Positions 1-8,626 of a DNA stretch of 64,000 bases are shown here, piece after piece (within the stretch, counting starts at the first letter, position 1; each line of letters begins with the position of its first letter). The stretch is from Algoriphagus sp. AGSA1. GTDB lineage: Bacteria; Bacteroidota; Bacteroidia; Cytophagales; Cyclobacteriaceae. The DNA lies in the NCBI RefSeq assembly GCF_021390545.1, contig NZ_JAJUWR010000030.1, forward strand, positions 1 through 64,000, read 5' to 3'. The notes beneath the pieces were generated by a model. That model had not been told where the DNA came from and did not search any database. It saw only the letters and a list, made by a program, of their open reading frames with translations. The translations under genes and the position numbers were made by a program.

Positions 1-36
1 ATCCCGATTCCTATAAAATTAAACGGTATTCAAAAA

Positions 37-70
37 AATAGAGGCCGAAATCAGGAAATCGGCCTCTATT
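37..70. terminator. Hairpin terminator, upstream gene
   Basis: A 12-bp perfect stem (37-48 with 59-70) around a 10-nt loop. An A run on its left (32-38) becomes a T tract when read on the minus strand. On the plus strand it has no T tract of its own, so with the next hairpin it probably ends a gene lying before the window. Confidence 0.6.
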
Positions 71-80
71 GAATAAAAAA

Positions 81-129
81 GGCTGTCTTCAATTATCAAA
101 CATCAATATGAGACAGCCTCTTTTTTTTT
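81..129 (+). terminator. Rho-independent terminator
   Basis: Stem GGCTGTCT (81-88) with AGACAGCC (111-118), a 22-nt loop, then a run of nine T. It faces right and insulates the suf operon from whatever lies upstream of the window. Confidence 0.75.
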
Positions 130-234
130 GTAAAGTCCATGTAGAGTGGACGGAAAAGGCGTTTTCTATCGAGAGAAGGTATGCCCGATAGAATTATCCA
201 ATGGGTAAAAACATGAAAATTTCATTATATGTTG

Positions 235-242
235 TACCTTCG
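235..242 (+). promoter_or_regulatory. Candidate suf promoter, -7 element
   Basis: TACCTTCG differs at one base from the Bacteroidota -7 element TAnnTTTG and lies 37 nt before the sufB ATG. I see no clear TTG element at the expected distance upstream, so this is tentative. Confidence 0.35.
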
Positions 243-279
243 CCATTAAAATGTAATTAGTCTAAATAACTCAGCAACA

Positions 280-1725
280 ATGAGCAAAGACAATCAGATT
301 TTAGAAGAACTAACATCAAAAGAATACGAACACGGATGGTCAGTGAACTACGAAGCCGATGAGGCTCCCGTAGGCCTTACTGAGGAGACTATTCGATGGA
401 TATCTGCAAAGAAAGAAGAACCACAATGGCTTCTTGACTGGAGATTGAAAGCGTTCAAAACCTGGGAGGCAATGATTGAGCCCAAATGGGCAAATGTCCA
501 TTACCCAAAAATTGACTTACAGTCCTTAAAATATTATTCCGCTCCGAAACAGTCCAGTAAACCAAAAAGTCTCGATGAAGTAGATCCTGAATTACTGGAT
601 ATCTATAAGCGTCTGGGTATAAATCTCAACGAACAGAAAAGATTGCAGGGAATCGCTGTCGATGCAGTATTGGATTCAGTTTCGGTGGCCACTACCTTCA
701 AAGGCACACTTTCCAAACTGGGAATAGTGTTCTGCTCATTCAGTGAGGCTGTAAAAGAACACCCTGAACTAGTTAAGAAATACTTGGGCTCTGTAGTGCC
801 AATGACCGACAATTATTATGCGGCGTTAAATTCCGCTGTATTTTCTGACGGGTCATTTTGCTATATCCCTAAAGGTGTCAGATGCCCGATGGAGCTTTCC
901 ACCTATTTCAGGATCAATGCGGCCAACACCGGCCAGTTTGAGAGAACACTCATCGTGGCCGAAGATGAATCTTACGTATCTTACCTGGAAGGATGTACTG
1001 CCCCACAACGAGATGAGAACCAGCTCCACGCCGCAGTGGTAGAAATCTACGCCGGAGCACACGCAGAAGTGAAATATTCTACTGTACAAAACTGGTTTCC
1101 CGGTGACAAAGAAGGAAGAGGCGGCATTTATAATTTCGTGACCAAACGCGGTATCTGTGCCGGCGACTTCTCCAAAATATCCTGGACACAGGTGGAAACA
1201 GGTTCCGCTGTGACATGGAAATATCCTTCTTGTATTCTGAAAGGGGACAACTCCATAGGTGAATTTTATTCCGTAGCGGTAACCAACAACTACCAACAAG
1301 CAGATACAGGAACGAAAATGATCCATATTGGTAAAAACACTAAGTCGCGAATCGTCTCCAAAGGTATATCCGCTGGCAAATCACAAAACTCATATCGAGG
1401 CCAAGTACAGGTCATGAAACGTGCTGCCAATGCCCGTAATTTCTCCCAGTGTGATTCATTATTGATGGGAGACCGCTGTGGTGCGCACACCTTCCCATAC
1501 ATAGATATACACAATCCATCCGCCAAAGTAGAGCACGAAGCCACCACTTCCAAAATCGGAGAGGACCAGCTTTTCTATTGCAACCAACGTGGCATTGCAA
1601 CTGAAGATGCAGTAGCCCTAATCGTCAATGGATATGCCAAAGAAGTATTGAATCAACTGCCAATGGAGTTTGCTGTGGAAGCGCAGAAGCTTTTGGCACT
1701 TACCCTGGAAGGTTCAGTAGGTTAA
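280..1725 (+). CDS. sufB: Fe-S cluster assembly protein SufB
   Basis: SufB is the scaffold subunit of the cytosolic SufBCD complex, on which Fe-S clusters are built. The 481-residue protein matches the family in length. It carries the conserved core with the LEGCTAP motif (Cys239) and the RCGAHTFPYIDIHNP motif (Cys400), corresponding to the two functionally important cysteines of E. coli SufB. The ATG at 280 is the natural start. It leads a same-strand cluster with sufC, sufD, sufS, sufE and a sufT-like gene. The only oddity is the four-helix-bundle gene placed between sufB and sufC. Confidence 0.97.
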   Translation: MSKDNQILEELTSKEYEHGWSVNYEADEAPVGLTEETIRWISAKKEEPQWLLDWRLKAFKTWEAMIEPKWANVHYPKIDLQSLKYYSAPKQSSKPKSLDEVDPELLDIYKRLGINLNEQKRLQGIAVDAVLDSVSVATTFKGTLSKLGIVFCSFSEAVKEHPELVKKYLGSVVPMTDNYYAALNSAVFSDGSFCYIPKGVRCPMELSTYFRINAANTGQFERTLIVAEDESYVSYLEGCTAPQRDENQLHAAVVEIYAGAHAEVKYSTVQNWFPGDKEGRGGIYNFVTKRGICAGDFSKISWTQVETGSAVTWKYPSCILKGDNSIGEFYSVAVTNNYQQADTGTKMIHIGKNTKSRIVSKGISAGKSQNSYRGQVQVMKRAANARNFSQCDSLLMGDRCGAHTFPYIDIHNPSAKVEHEATTSKIGEDQLFYCNQRGIATEDAVALIVNGYAKEVLNQLPMEFAVEAQKLLALTLEGSVG

Positions 1726-1772
1726 GAGAATTTGCGATTTGAAATTTCTCATTTGAAATCAAGGCAATTCTC

Positions 1773-2153
1773 ATTCGCTTTGAAGATTTAGACATCTGGA
1801 AAAAGACGAGAGAAGAGTATAAAGAAATCTTTGAACTAACCAAGAAGGAAGGTTTTAAGAATGATTTCAGTTTGAAAAATCAAATCAACTCCTCTTCTGG
1901 TTCTATTATGGACAATATAGCTGAAGGCTTTGAGAGGGAAGGAAATAGAGAATTTATTCAATTTCTGAGTATTGCAAAAGCATTAGCAGGGGAGTCAAGA
2001 TCCCAACTATATCGAGCTTTTGACAGAAACTACATTACCGAAGTAACACTAGAAGAAACTAGTAGGAAAAGTATAGAAATCAGTAAATCTATTTCTGGCT
2101 TTATAAAATATTTAAAAGACAGTGAGATCAGGGGAAACAAGTTTAAAAGCTAA
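1773..2153 (+). CDS. Four-helix-bundle (IVP/S23-type) protein, start uncertain
   Basis: Member of the four-helix-bundle family first known from 23S rRNA intervening sequences. Its molecular role is unknown. The hallmark GSIMDNIAEGFER block and the FIQFLSIAK segment are present, and the C-terminus keeps GFIKYLKDSEIRG. Homology starts well before any ATG: the frame reads RFEDLDIWKKTREEY from 1776, directly after an ATT codon at 1773, where relatives have Met. The frame is open back to the TGA at 1740-1742. So either ATT is the start, or the ATG was lost and translation begins weakly at an internal TTG (1872, 93 residues). The gene is inserted between sufB and sufC and is not a suf component. 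Confidence 0.7.
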   Translation: MRFEDLDIWKKTREEYKEIFELTKKEGFKNDFSLKNQINSSSGSIMDNIAEGFEREGNREFIQFLSIAKALAGESRSQLYRAFDRNYITEVTLEETSRKSIEISKSISGFIKYLKDSEIRGNKFKS

Positions 2154-2200
2154 AAATAAGGTTGCCCCAATTTCAAACATCAAATGTCAAATTTAAGATT

Positions 2201-2965
2201 ATGTTAAGTATAAAGAATTTGCACGCCTCTATTGAAGGAACCCCTATCCTCAGAGGTATCAATTTAGAGGTAAAAGCCGGTGAAGTCCATGCAATCATGG
2301 GGCCAAACGGCTCTGGTAAATCAACTCTTGCCTCAGTTTTGGCAGGAAGAGAGGAATATGAAGTAACAGGTGGCGCAGTCACTTTCAAAGATAAAGACCT
2401 TCTGGATCTTTCCCCTGAAGACAGAGCTAGAGAAGGTGTGTTTCTGGCATTCCAATATCCTGTGGAAATCCCAGGAGTCAGCTCGACTAACTTTCTGAGA
2501 ACAGCGGTAAACCAAGTAAGGGAATACCGTGGAGAGGATCCTTTGGACGCGGTGAAATTTCTCACACTCATGAAAGAAAAGATGAAGTTGGTGGAGATGG
2601 ATCAGAAGCTGTTAAGCAGAGCATTGAATGAAGGTTTTTCTGGAGGGGAAAAGAAAAGAAATGAGATCTTCCAGATGGCTATGCTTGCTCCTACCCTTTC
2701 TATTTTGGACGAAACTGACTCCGGCTTGGATATAGATGCGCTCCGCATTGTATCGCATGGGGTGAACCAACTAAAATCGAAAGACAATGCTACGATCGTG
2801 GTGACCCACTACCAAAGGTTGTTGGACTACATCGTTCCTGATTATGTACATGTACTGTACAAAGGGCAGATCGTGAAGTCAGGTACCAAAGAGCTTGCCC
2901 TTGAGCTGGAAGAAAAAGGGTACGACTGGATCAAAGACGAAGTCGATTCCAAAGCCACAGTCTGA
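2201..2965 (+). CDS. sufC: Fe-S cluster assembly ATPase SufC
   Basis: ABC-type ATPase of the SufBCD scaffold, which drives the conformational change during cluster assembly. 254 residues from the ATG at 2201. A longer reading from a TTG at 2162 adds 13 unconserved residues and is rejected. Walker A is GPNGSGKST with Lys40. The SufC-type LAFQYPVEIPG Q-loop region, the signature FSGGEKKRNEI and a Walker B LSILDETDSGLDID follow in order. It has no membrane segments, as expected for a soluble ATPase. Confidence 0.97.
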   Translation: MLSIKNLHASIEGTPILRGINLEVKAGEVHAIMGPNGSGKSTLASVLAGREEYEVTGGAVTFKDKDLLDLSPEDRAREGVFLAFQYPVEIPGVSSTNFLRTAVNQVREYRGEDPLDAVKFLTLMKEKMKLVEMDQKLLSRALNEGFSGGEKKRNEIFQMAMLAPTLSILDETDSGLDIDALRIVSHGVNQLKSKDNATIVVTHYQRLLDYIVPDYVHVLYKGQIVKSGTKELALELEEKGYDWIKDEVDSKATV

Positions 2966-2987
2966 TTTTCATTCTAAAACATCACTC

Positions 2988-4256
2988 ATGAGTACGCTTA
3001 TCAAGCAAGATATACTTGTGGAATTACTGGAAAATGCAGGTCAAGGCTTTGAACAGGCACGAGCTGCAGGAAAGGAAGCTTTCCAAACCCAAGGATTCCC
3101 CACCAATAAATCAGAGGAATATAAATTCACCCCGCTCACCAAGAAGATCGAGAGCAGCATCCAAAATTTTGCCTCCGCGGGAGCTTTTGAAGTAAGTGCT
3201 GAACAGGTGAAGGCAAACGTATTCGAAGGTTTTGAAGGAGACATTTTGGTATTTGCCAACGGACATTTTCAGCCTTCCCTTTCTTCGGATATCGAAGGAG
3301 TGGAGACCGCACTGCTTCCCGAAAAAGCGGATACTCCGATTGGAAGCGTGGCCAAACCTGAAAAAGACCCTTTTTGTGCATTGAACCAAAGTTCTTTTGA
3401 AGGGGGATTATTTATTGCTATCCCAAGGAAAACTCACCTACAGAAGCCGATTCTTTTGTTGAACTTCTATCAATCCAATAAGGGCCAAGTGATACAGCCA
3501 AGGGTATGGATAGAAGCCGGAGACTTTGCTGAAGCGACTTTCATCACACACAGTGTAAACCTCAGTGACACTCCATACCTTGTTAACAAGGTAGTGGAAG
3601 TTAAAGGCGGACTCAATACGCAGCTTCGCTACTACAAGCTGCAGAACGAAGATAAGAATGCTATAGAGGTCAGCACTATAGAAACTGATATCCAAAAGGA
3701 TGGAAGATTTACTTCGGTGACCATTTCTCTTTCAGGAGAATTGGTCAGAAATAATCTCAGTCTAAATATACTTGGAAGCAATTCTGAAGGAAACATGTAC
3801 GGATTGTATTTGCTAAACGGCAAATCACACGTGGATAATCATACCAATGTAGATCATACCGTCGCTCATGCCGAATCAAATGAGCTTTATAAAGGTATTC
3901 TGGCAGACAGTTCCCGGGGTGTATTCAATGGGAAAATCTTCGTGAGACAAGATGCCCAAAAGACAAATGCATTCCAGCAAAACAACAACATCCTGCTATC
4001 TGAAGACGCGGTGGTCAACACCAAACCTCAATTGGAAATATGGGCAGATGACGTGAAATGCTCTCACGGCTGTACCACAGGTCAGTTGGACGAAGAGGCT
4101 TTATTTTATCTTCAGGCTCGGGGTATAGCAAAGAACCAAGCAAAGGGTTTGTTACTGTATGCCTTCGCTGGAGAAGTCTTAGAGCATATTACGGACGAAA
4201 GCTTCAAAAACTATTGCATCGCGAAGGTTCAAGAGCGTCTTGGAAGCAACTTCTAA
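2988..4256 (+). CDS. sufD: Fe-S cluster assembly protein SufD
   Basis: SufB-like partner subunit of the SufBC2D scaffold. 422 residues from the ATG at 2988, 22 nt after sufC. A reading from 2895 overlaps sufC and adds unconserved sequence. The C-terminal half is a beta-helix core with NNHTNVDH-like and KCSHGCTTGQLDEEALFYLQARGI motifs, typical of SufD. The N-terminal helical region (about residues 1-70) is divergent, as usual in the family. Confidence 0.95.
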   Translation: MSTLIKQDILVELLENAGQGFEQARAAGKEAFQTQGFPTNKSEEYKFTPLTKKIESSIQNFASAGAFEVSAEQVKANVFEGFEGDILVFANGHFQPSLSSDIEGVETALLPEKADTPIGSVAKPEKDPFCALNQSSFEGGLFIAIPRKTHLQKPILLLNFYQSNKGQVIQPRVWIEAGDFAEATFITHSVNLSDTPYLVNKVVEVKGGLNTQLRYYKLQNEDKNAIEVSTIETDIQKDGRFTSVTISLSGELVRNNLSLNILGSNSEGNMYGLYLLNGKSHVDNHTNVDHTVAHAESNELYKGILADSSRGVFNGKIFVRQDAQKTNAFQQNNNILLSEDAVVNTKPQLEIWADDVKCSHGCTTGQLDEEALFYLQARGIAKNQAKGLLLYAFAGEVLEHITDESFKNYCIAKVQERLGSNF

Positions 4257-4268
4257 TAAACAGTATCA

Positions 4269-5492
4269 ATGGGATTAGATATAGCAAAAATCAGAGAACA
4301 GTTTCCGGTACTGAACCAAGAAGTACATGGTAAGCACCTGGTGTATTTTGACAATGCCGCTACTACCCAAAAACCCCAGTCAGTACTGGATGCCTTGACA
4401 AATTACTACAGCAAGGACAATTCAAACATACATCGTGGTGCCCATGCACTGGCAGATCGGGCCACAAGATATTATGAGGAGACACGGGAAGCCATTAGGC
4501 AATTTATCAATGCACGTGAATCCGCAGAGATTATTTTCACTAAAGGTACTACAGAAGGAATCAACTTGGTCGCTTCTACCTTTGGCAGAAAACATATAGG
4601 CAAAGGTGATGAAATCATCATCTCCTCATTGGAGCATCACTCCAACATTGTCCCATGGCATATGCTCTGTGAGGAAAAAGGCGCAGTCCTGAAAGTAATT
4701 CCGATCAATGAAGCCGGTGAGCTTGTTTATGAGGAATTTGAGAAACTCCTCACACCAAATACCAAGCTTGTCAGCATCGTCCACGCCTCGAATGCGCTGG
4801 GCACAATCAATCCTGTTAAGAAAATAATTGATGCTGCTCATGCCGTAGGGGCTAAAGTGCTTCTGGATGGAGCCCAAAGCTCAAGCCACTTACAGATCGA
4901 CGTGCAGGATCTTGACTGCGATTTCTTTGCCTTCTCAGCACATAAGTTGTACGGACCTACAGGACTTGGCTGTCTGTATGGAAAAAGAGAAACCTTAGAA
5001 TCCATGCCACCTTATCAAGGAGGTGGGGAAATGATCAAAGAAGTCACGTTTGAAAAGACTACCTACAACGAAATCCCATTCAAGTTCGAAGCCGGGACCC
5101 CTAATATAGCAGATGTAATTGCCTTTAAAGCAGCACTTGAATTTGTCAATGGATTGGGTAAAGATGCCATCAAGGCTCACGAAGACGAATTGCTTGCCTA
5201 TGCAAACGAGCTCTTGTTGCCGATTAAAGGTTTTGTGCCTCTAGGCACGGCTAAAGAAAAAGTAAGTGTAATCTCCTTTAATATCAATGCAATGCATCCC
5301 TACGATGTAGGGATGATGTTGGATGCTAATGGCATTGCAGTCAGAACCGGGCATCACTGCACGCAGCCATTGATGAAAAGACTTGGAATTGAAGGAACTG
5401 TAAGAGCGTCATTTTCCGTTTACAATTCGAAATCAGAAATAGAAAAACTGGCGGAAAGCTTAACCCGCATCGCCCGAATCAAAAATAAATGA
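4269..5492 (+). CDS. sufS: Cysteine desulfurase SufS
   Basis: PLP-dependent group II cysteine desulfurase, which takes sulfur from cysteine and passes it to SufE. 407 residues. The PLP lysine is Lys226 in FSAHKLYGPTG, and the persulfide cysteine is Cys364 in RTGHHCTQPLM. Both positions equal the E. coli SufS numbering. DGAQSSSHLQIDVQDLDCDF supplies the cofactor-binding aspartate and histidine region. It starts 12 nt after sufD and overlaps sufE by 4 nt (ATGA), so the two are probably translationally coupled. Confidence 0.97.
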   Translation: MGLDIAKIREQFPVLNQEVHGKHLVYFDNAATTQKPQSVLDALTNYYSKDNSNIHRGAHALADRATRYYEETREAIRQFINARESAEIIFTKGTTEGINLVASTFGRKHIGKGDEIIISSLEHHSNIVPWHMLCEEKGAVLKVIPINEAGELVYEEFEKLLTPNTKLVSIVHASNALGTINPVKKIIDAAHAVGAKVLLDGAQSSSHLQIDVQDLDCDFFAFSAHKLYGPTGLGCLYGKRETLESMPPYQGGGEMIKEVTFEKTTYNEIPFKFEAGTPNIADVIAFKAALEFVNGLGKDAIKAHEDELLAYANELLLPIKGFVPLGTAKEKVSVISFNINAMHPYDVGMMLDANGIAVRTGHHCTQPLMKRLGIEGTVRASFSVYNSKSEIEKLAESLTRIARIKNK

Positions 5493-5920
5493 GCAGTATT
5501 CAAGAAGTTCAAGATGAAATAGTTTCAGAATTTGAAATTCTAGGAGACGACAAGGAATCTACCATCTATTATATCATGGAGCTGGGAGGAAATCTGGAAA
5601 GGTTTCCTGATAATGAAAGGATAGAGGCTAACACCATCAAAGGATGCCAGTCCAAAGTCTGGCTAATAGCAGAGGAGAAAGATGGCAAAGTACATTTCCT
5701 TGCTGACTCCAATACTGATATCACCAAAGGTTTAATTTCTCTTTTACTGCGTGTATTGAACTATCGTAGTCCAGAGGAGATTATTAAAGCAGAGCTTAAT
5801 TTCGTGGAGAGAATAGGAATGGGCTCTATCATCGGTAGCCAGCGATCAAACGGTTTCGCATCGATGATCAAGCAAATAAAACTTTATGCTTTGGCTATCC
5901 AAAGCAAGCAAAATGCCTGA
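5489..5920 (+). CDS. sufE: Sulfur acceptor protein SufE
   Basis: Accepts the persulfide from SufS and delivers it to SufB. 143 residues, a normal SufE length. The acceptor cysteine is Cys53 in IKGCQSKVWL, and the ADSNTDITKGLISLLLRVL segment is the family's conserved helix. The start ATG overlaps the sufS stop (ATGA), which fits co-expression of the donor and acceptor pair. Confidence 0.95.
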   Translation: MSSIQEVQDEIVSEFEILGDDKESTIYYIMELGGNLERFPDNERIEANTIKGCQSKVWLIAEEKDGKVHFLADSNTDITKGLISLLLRVLNYRSPEEIIKAELNFVERIGMGSIIGSQRSNGFASMIKQIKLYALAIQSKQNA

Positions 5921-6266
5921 TACTATGTCAACAGAAAACATCAATACACCGATAGGACAAATTGAAAACCTCAAGGAAAAGGTAATACAGGCTATTAAAT
6001 TGGTATATGATCCCGAGATCCCGGTAGATGTGTATGATCTGGGTTTGATCTATGAGATCACGGTTTATCCGGTCAATAATGTGTATGTGCTGATGACATT
6101 GACATCACCTAACTGCCCTTCAGCTGAGTTTATTCCTTCTGAAGTAAAAGATAAAATCCAGCAGATCCAGGGAGTCAACAATGTGGAGATAGAGTTGACA
6201 TTTGACCCGCCCTACTCTCAGGATATGATGTCCGAAGCAGCTAAACTTGAATTAGGTTTTCTATAA
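5913..6266 (+). CDS. SufT-like DUF59 / MIP18-family protein
   Basis: Small DUF59 protein, a family involved in Fe-S cluster delivery (SufT, MIP18, PaaD). The family core is clear: YDPEIPVDVYDLGLIYEI, then LTSPNCPSAEFIPSEV with the conserved cysteine, and a C-terminal VEIELTFDPPYSQDMMSEAAK. Two starts are possible, ATG 5913 (overlapping the sufE stop) or ATG 5925. A longer reading from 5886 lies inside sufE and is unlikely. The gene order suf then DUF59 is common in Bacteroidota. Confidence 0.9.
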   Translation: MPDTMSTENINTPIGQIENLKEKVIQAIKLVYDPEIPVDVYDLGLIYEITVYPVNNVYVLMTLTSPNCPSAEFIPSEVKDKIQQIQGVNNVEIELTFDPPYSQDMMSEAAKLELGFL

Positions 6267-6292
6267 ACAAGAAATTTAAAACCAGTAATATT

Positions 6293-6715
6293 ATGTATCC
6301 AGAAGAATTGATCGCTCCGATGAGAGCGGAACTTTCCAATGTAGGATTTGAAGAGTTCAGAACTGCTGAGCAAGTAGCTACGCATCTCGGCCCTGACCAT
6401 AAAGGCACCACCCTGATCGTAGTGAATTCAGTATGCGGCTGTGCGGCTGGCGCGGCAAGACCCGGTGTAACCTATGCGGTAGAAAATTCCAAAGTTAAGC
6501 CTACTAAGCTGGCAACAGTATTTGCAGGAAATGATAGAGAGGCAGTGGAGAAACTCAGGGAACTTTGCCTTCCATATCCTCCCTCCTCTCCTGCAATGGC
6601 ATTGTTCAAAGATGGGGAGCTGGTGCATTTCATTGAGCGTCACCACATCGAAGGCCGAAATGCCAAAATGATAGGTGACCACTTAGTAGAAGTATTCGAG
6701 CACTTCTGTGTTTAG
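6293..6715 (+). CDS. BrxA/BrxB-family bacilliredoxin
   Basis: Thioredoxin-fold protein of the YphP/YqiW family, which removes bacillithiol from proteins in Firmicutes and may act as a thiol-disulfide reductase here. 140 residues. The diagnostic CGC motif is Cys48-Gly-Cys50 in VNSVCGCAAGAARPG, followed by a thioredoxin-like SSPAMALFKDGELV segment. It follows the sufT-like gene by 26 nt and precedes the operon terminator, so it is probably the last suf operon gene. A role in protecting cluster assembly from oxidation is inference. Confidence 0.92.
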   Translation: MYPEELIAPMRAELSNVGFEEFRTAEQVATHLGPDHKGTTLIVVNSVCGCAAGAARPGVTYAVENSKVKPTKLATVFAGNDREAVEKLRELCLPYPPSSPAMALFKDGELVHFIERHHIEGRNAKMIGDHLVEVFEHFCV

Positions 6716-6716
6716 T

Positions 6717-6745
6717 AAAATAGCCCTCAGGGGCTTTTTTATTTT
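6717..6745 (+). terminator. Terminator of the suf operon
   Basis: AGCCC and GGGCT form a short GC stem around TCAG, extended by A/T pairs on both sides, followed by TTTTTT. It sits right after the bacilliredoxin stop codon. Confidence 0.8.
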
Positions 6746-6946
6746 ACCTCTCTTAAAATCAAAAGCCTATTAAAATGTAATTTTAATAAAACCCCAAGTG
6801 AAGCAAATAGATATTGATCGCTAATTCCATTTTCGGGCGAATAATCACCCAAAGGTCACATTCTACCTTCCAAAAACTGACTGATTTTATTATCTTACAG
6901 GCTTAATTCGAGGTTTTTTAACATACGCAATCCAAATAAAAAATAT

Positions 6947-8233
6947 ATGTCTGAATCAGCTAAGCTTTCTTTCAAAGGACAAGACTATGAATTTCCGGTA
7001 ATCACCGGTACCGAAAACGAATCGGCAATAGATATCGCAAAACTTAGAGCCTCCTCGGGACTGATCACCCTTGACCCGGGATACAAAAATACAGGCGCGA
7101 CTAAAAGTGCCATTACATTTTTAGATGGGGAAGAGGGAATTCTTCGCTATAGAGGATACAGGATAGAAGACCTGGCAGAAAAATCCAACTTCTTAGAAGT
7201 TTCTTATCTATTGATCTATGGTGAACTCCCCACCCAATCACAGTATGAAACCTTCTCCAAAGAGATTACCCACCACACATTAGTACATGAAGATATCAAG
7301 AAGATCCTGGAAGGTTTTCCCTCCAACGCCCACCCCATGGGAGTTCTATCTTCACTAATCTGTGCGTTGACTGCTTTCTATCCGGATTCCTTGAATCCAA
7401 ACAGAAACAAAGAGGAGATCAACCTGAGCATAGTCCGTTTAATTGCTAAAATGCCGACTTTTGCTGCCTGGGCCTATAAAAATGAAATGGGGCATCCGGT
7501 AAATTACCCGGACAACTCACTTGACTATTGTTCAAACTTCCTGAAAATGATGTTTGCTCTACCTGCTGAGAAATACGATGTAGATCCTGTCGTATCCTCA
7601 GCTCTGGACAAACTACTTATCCTGCATGCAGACCACGAGCAAAATTGCTCCACTTCCACGGTACGAATAGTAGGTTCGTCCCAGGCTAGCATCTATGCTT
7701 CTATTTCCGCAGGCATCAATGCACTTTGGGGGCCACTTCACGGAGGAGCCAACCAATCTGTGATTGAGATGCTGGAAGCCATCAAGGCAGATGGTGGAGA
7801 CGCTAAAAAATATTTGGATAAAGCCAAAGACAAAAATGACCCATTCAGATTGATGGGCTTTGGGCACAGGGTTTATAAAAATTTCGATCCTCGGGCAAAA
7901 ATCATCAAAAAAGCCGCAGATGACGTATTGGAGAAACTGGGTGTGAATGATCCTGTATTGGAAATCGCAAAAGAACTGGAGCACGCAGCACTAAATGACC
8001 AATATTTCATAGACCGACAGCTATATCCAAATGTTGATTTCTATTCCGGAATCATTTACAGAGCACTTGGTATCCCTACCGACATGTTTACTGTGATGTT
8101 TGCGCTGGGCAGACTTCCAGGCTGGATAGCCCAGTGGAAAGAAATGCGTGAAAACGGTGAGCCTATTGGCCGTCCTAGACAGGTTTACACAGGAGCAAAT
8201 GAGCGAGACTATGTGTCCATGAACAAGCGATAA
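6947..8233 (+). CDS. gltA: Citrate synthase
   Basis: Condenses acetyl-CoA and oxaloacetate to citrate, the first step of the TCA cycle. 428 residues, the length of the type II hexameric enzymes. The catalytic triad is visible: His265 in LHGGANQ, His307 in GFGHRVYKNFDPRA and Asp364 in YPNVDFYSG. The N-terminal beta-rich region (LDPGYKNTGATKSAITFLDG) is typical of the Gram-negative form. Single-gene unit with its own terminator. A possible -7 element (TATCTTAC, 6891-6898) upstream is poor. Confidence 0.97.
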   Translation: MSESAKLSFKGQDYEFPVITGTENESAIDIAKLRASSGLITLDPGYKNTGATKSAITFLDGEEGILRYRGYRIEDLAEKSNFLEVSYLLIYGELPTQSQYETFSKEITHHTLVHEDIKKILEGFPSNAHPMGVLSSLICALTAFYPDSLNPNRNKEEINLSIVRLIAKMPTFAAWAYKNEMGHPVNYPDNSLDYCSNFLKMMFALPAEKYDVDPVVSSALDKLLILHADHEQNCSTSTVRIVGSSQASIYASISAGINALWGPLHGGANQSVIEMLEAIKADGGDAKKYLDKAKDKNDPFRLMGFGHRVYKNFDPRAKIIKKAADDVLEKLGVNDPVLEIAKELEHAALNDQYFIDRQLYPNVDFYSGIIYRALGIPTDMFTVMFALGRLPGWIAQWKEMRENGEPIGRPRQVYTGANERDYVSMNKR

Positions 8234-8259
8234 GTGTAGAGGGAATCCCCACCATAAAT

Positions 8260-8290
8260 AAAAAGCCAGCAGGTTTCTGCTGGCTTTTTA
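8260..8290 (+). terminator. Terminator after gltA
   Basis: AAAAAGCCAGCAG and CTGCTGGCTTTTT form a 13-bp perfect stem with a GTTT loop. Strong rho-independent terminator shape, symmetric enough to work on both strands. Confidence 0.88.
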
Positions 8291-8327
8291 TTTATAGGCC
8301 AAAAGGAGCAAATCCAATACGTGGTAT

Positions 8328-8335
8328 TAAATTTG
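8328..8335 (+). promoter_or_regulatory. -7 element before the ACBP gene
   Basis: TAAATTTG matches TAnnTTTG exactly, 30 nt before the ATG at 8366. No TTG is seen at 19-20 nt upstream, so the promoter call is moderate. Confidence 0.4.
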
Positions 8336-8365
8336 TTATTTCACCCCAAATCAACCACCTAAATC

Positions 8366-8626
8366 ATGTCAGCCAAAACGCTTGAAGAGGCAGTTGCCTT
8401 GACCAAAAAATTCACTGATAGACCAAACAATGAAGAGTTACTGAAGCTGTACGGACTTTACAAACAAGCCACAGAAGGAGACAATGAGACAGAAAGACCC
8501 GGCGGCTTTGATTTCAAGGCAGCCGCAAAATATAATGCCTGGCTTAATCAAAAAGGGCTTTCAAAAGAAGAGGCTGCCGGTCAATATATCCAGTTAGTAG
8601 AGCGACTTGCTAAAACACATATCTAA
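8366..8626 (+). CDS. Acyl-CoA-binding protein
   Basis: Small cytosolic carrier that binds long-chain acyl-CoA esters. 86 residues, the usual ACBP length. It keeps the conserved LLKLYGLYKQATEGD block, the GGFDFKAAAKYNAW helix with the CoA-contacting Lys and Tyr, and a C-terminal Tyr-containing helix. The gene converges with the SBF transporter and their 3' ends overlap by 4 nt, with no room for a separate terminator. Confidence 0.93.
   Translation: MSAKTLEEAVALTKKFTDRPNNEELLKLYGLYKQATEGDNETERPGGFDFKAAAKYNAWLNQKGLSKEEAAGQYIQLVERLAKTHI

Noticed and set aside
853..1326. Long open frame opposite sufB
   Set aside because: It lies fully inside the conserved sufB frame on the other strand and shows no family motif; the same goes for minus-strand frames opposite hppA (21807-22349) and priA (45836-46408).
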